A stretch of 7,783 nucleotides of DNA from Desulfobacteraceae bacterium (GTDB taxonomy: Bacteria > Desulfobacterota > DSM-4660 > Desulfatiglandales > Desulfatiglandaceae). Location of the stretch: contig DAOWOF010000104.1 in NCBI GenBank assembly GCA_030642205.1, positions 1-7,783 on the forward strand, in the 5' to 3' direction. The notes below the pieces were generated by a model. That model worked only from the letters and a program-made list of their open reading frames with translations, did not search any database and was not told the origin of the DNA. The position numbers were made by a program, and so were the translations under genes. This document shows, in pieces, positions 7,132 through 7,783 of this stretch; position 1 is the stretch's first letter, and each line of letters starts with the position of its first letter.

Positions 7132-7783
7132 ATGTATAATAATACCCAGGTAAAAAAACCGATACAAGTCTTGGAAATAAAAGGAGGTCTGGTTCCTATT
7201 ACAATTCTTAATCCCATAAGTGGGGACCTGAATAGAATAGCTTATGAATTAAGCCATAAAATCGACCAGGCCCCTGCTTTTTTTCGTAATGTGCCAGTAA
7301 TAATTGACCTTAAGGAATTATCAGAGACAGTTAATATCCTTGATCTTGTTAAAATAATTAGATCAAAAGGGATGATTCCGGTAGGAGCCAAGGGTGGGAA
7401 TAAGATTCAGCAGAAATCTGCTTTGGCCGCGGGTTTAGGTATCTTTCCAAAAGGCAAGGCACTTGAACCCGGTCAGGACAGGAAGGAAGCAATCCCTGAA
7501 AGGCCGATAAAGACCCCTAATACAACCAAAAGGACTAAAATCATTTCACATCCTGTACGCTCAGGTCAACAGGTTTATTCTCCAGGAGACATTATTATCC
7601 TGTCAGCAGTAAGCGCTGGAGCAGAGATTATGGCTGAAGGCTGTATTCATGTCTATGGGGCATTGCGCGGGCGGGCTTTAGCCGGGGGTGAAAACGATAA
7701 AACTGCACGTATTTTCTGCCAAAGTCTCGAGGCTGAACTCGTATCGATTGCCGGGAATTATAAAGTATTCGAAGATTCAATTA
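7132..7783 (+). CDS. minC: MinC, septum-site inhibitor, 3' end off the window
   Basis: MinC is carried by MinD to the membrane near the poles and blocks FtsZ polymerisation there, so division occurs at mid-cell. The visible 217 codons run open to the window end. The N-terminal FtsZ-inhibiting domain covers about residues 10-105 (IQVLEIKGGLVPITI, then IDQAPAFFRNVPVIIDL). A variable basic linker follows, and the C-terminal beta-helix domain starts near 143 with RSGQ (143-146), the motif linked to MinD binding. It continues with VSAGAEIMAEGCIHVYG and RGRALAG (179-185) and ends at FCQSLEAELVSIAGNYKVFEDS, so only a short tail is missing. The chosen ATG gives a normal N-terminus about nine residues ahead of the conserved start. 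The only Shine-Dalgarno-like bases are GGAAAA at 7118-7123, with GGA 11 bases from the ATG. minD would be expected directly downstream. The gene lies 69 bases after the amidase and may share its transcript. Confidence 0.96.
   Translation, partial: MYNNTQVKKPIQVLEIKGGLVPITILNPISGDLNRIAYELSHKIDQAPAFFRNVPVIIDLKELSETVNILDLVKIIRSKGMIPVGAKGGNKIQQKSALAAGLGIFPKGKALEPGQDRKEAIPERPIKTPNTTKRTKIISHPVRSGQQVYSPGDIIILSAVSAGAEIMAEGCIHVYGALRGRALAGGENDKTARIFCQSLEAELVSIAGNYKVFEDSI

Overview
The window looks like ordinary chromosomal DNA from an AT-rich Gram-negative bacterium, most likely a Desulfobacterota (delta-proteobacterial) relative of the Desulfobacterales. The Gram-negative call rests on lapB, an inner-membrane regulator of lipopolysaccharide synthesis, and on a periplasmic septal amidase with an AMIN domain. 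The finer placement rests only on general protein style and gene mix, so it is an inference. No mobile element, phage gene, CRISPR array, tRNA or rRNA was seen.

Layout: all five supported genes lie on the + strand. (1) 2-580 is the 3' end of a DUF1329 (LolA-like fold) gene whose start is off the window. (2) 581-1187 is a gap of about 600 bp with no convincing gene. It has a possible terminator-like hairpin near its start and a stretch that may be decayed coding sequence or an interspersed repeat. (3) 1188-2459 lapB and 2461-5073 mutS are separated by one base and look like a translationally coupled pair. (4) 5074-5337 is a 264-bp spacer with a weak candidate promoter. (5) 5338-7062 is a secreted N-acetylmuramoyl-L-alanine amidase with helical-repeat, AMIN and Amidase_3 regions. 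(6) 7132-7783 is minC, the septum-site inhibitor, cut by the window end; minD and perhaps minE would be expected next.

The genes share a broad envelope and cell-division theme. LapB tunes LPS supply, the amidase splits septal peptidoglycan and MinC keeps the Z ring away from the poles. MutS is the general mismatch-repair sensor and seems to be a passenger in the lapB unit. All key active-site and binding motifs I looked for are present, and no gene shows a frameshift. I did not find a new biological system here. The points worth a second look are modest: the lapB-mutS coupling, the amidase architecture and its position beside minC, the layout of the minC start, and the unexplained 581-1187 gap.
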